Shown: piece after piece, positions 63,096 through 64,000 of the stretch
Position numbering within the stretch: the stretch's first letter is position 1
How the letters are laid out: the number at the start of each line of letters is the position of its first letter
NCBI GenBank assembly: GCA_964511155.1
Contig: CAZEEJ010000004.1
Span: 5,009-69,008, forward strand
From: JAAYDF01 sp964511155
GTDB taxonomy: Bacteria; Planctomycetota; Phycisphaerae; UBA1845; PWPN01
Length of the DNA: 64,000 bases
Direction of reading: 5' to 3'
Program-made: the position numbers and the translations under genes
The notes under the pieces: model-generated
Databases searched by the model: none
Seen by the model: the letters and a program-made list of their open reading frames with translations, nothing else
What the model was told of the DNA's origin: nothing

Positions 63096-64000
<905 letters not shown>

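Overview
The window is a 64 kb piece of a GC-rich bacterial chromosome, most likely a member of the Planctomycetota. That assignment is inference. It rests on two secreted sulfatases, Tat- and Sec-exported sugar enzymes, Gfo/Idh/MocA oxidoreductases, a Lgt with a large insertion, and a 23S rRNA whose operon ends without a 5S gene. A run of ten Ns at 60786-60795 shows it is a scaffolded assembly, probably from a draft or metagenome-derived genome.

Layout. 0.1-6 kb: secreted LamG/BNR protein, a nucleotidyltransferase-like two-gene module, GAPDH, and a GntR regulator with a slipin. 6.4-10 kb: exported protein plus ABC ATPase, and an L,D-transpeptidase overlapping a phosphoglycolate-phosphatase-like gene. 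10-25 kb: carbohydrate genes (alpha-toroid protein, two Gfo/Idh/MocA enzymes, a GH2 glycosidase, a TIM-barrel isomerase) mixed with housekeeping genes (TsaC fused to a YwlE-like phosphatase, RpiB, IlvD, thioredoxin). 25-33 kb: alpha/beta hydrolase, CdsA, and the conserved phoH-pgpH-ybeY-corC run. 33-37.5 kb: malate dehydrogenase between two PIN-domain toxin-antitoxin pairs, followed by small unknown genes that end at a duplicated scrap of mdh. 37.6-48 kb: TrmJ-like methylase, GT-C transferase, Lgt, ArgB, sulfatase, LepA, and a cupredoxin/PQQ-dehydrogenase lipoprotein pair. 48-56 kb: receiver-like protein, then rpmF-plsX-fabH-fabD-fabG-acpP-fabF for fatty acid synthesis, and a FliN-like protein. 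56-62.6 kb: RF3, PRC-barrel protein, DUF1570-type protein and a second sulfatase. The last 0.9 kb is the 3' part of a 23S rRNA on the minus strand.

The genes are mostly recognisable; the unusual material lies between them. Intergenic DNA carries several unrelated repeat modules that recur in both orientations: a short hairpin (about ten copies), 8-nt and 7-nt tandem arrays, a 17-bp-stem hairpin shared by two distant loci, a roughly 140-bp nested hairpin element, a roughly 200-bp purine/pyrimidine hairpin element, and an AACAAGTT module. They are combined mosaically, as in small non-coding composite elements. No transposase or integrase was seen.

The second striking point is the 23S rRNA. Compared with the E. 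coli sequence as I remember it, about 58 nt are missing at 63426/63427, including the A-loop. That is either an assembly error, a pseudogene, or something extraordinary.
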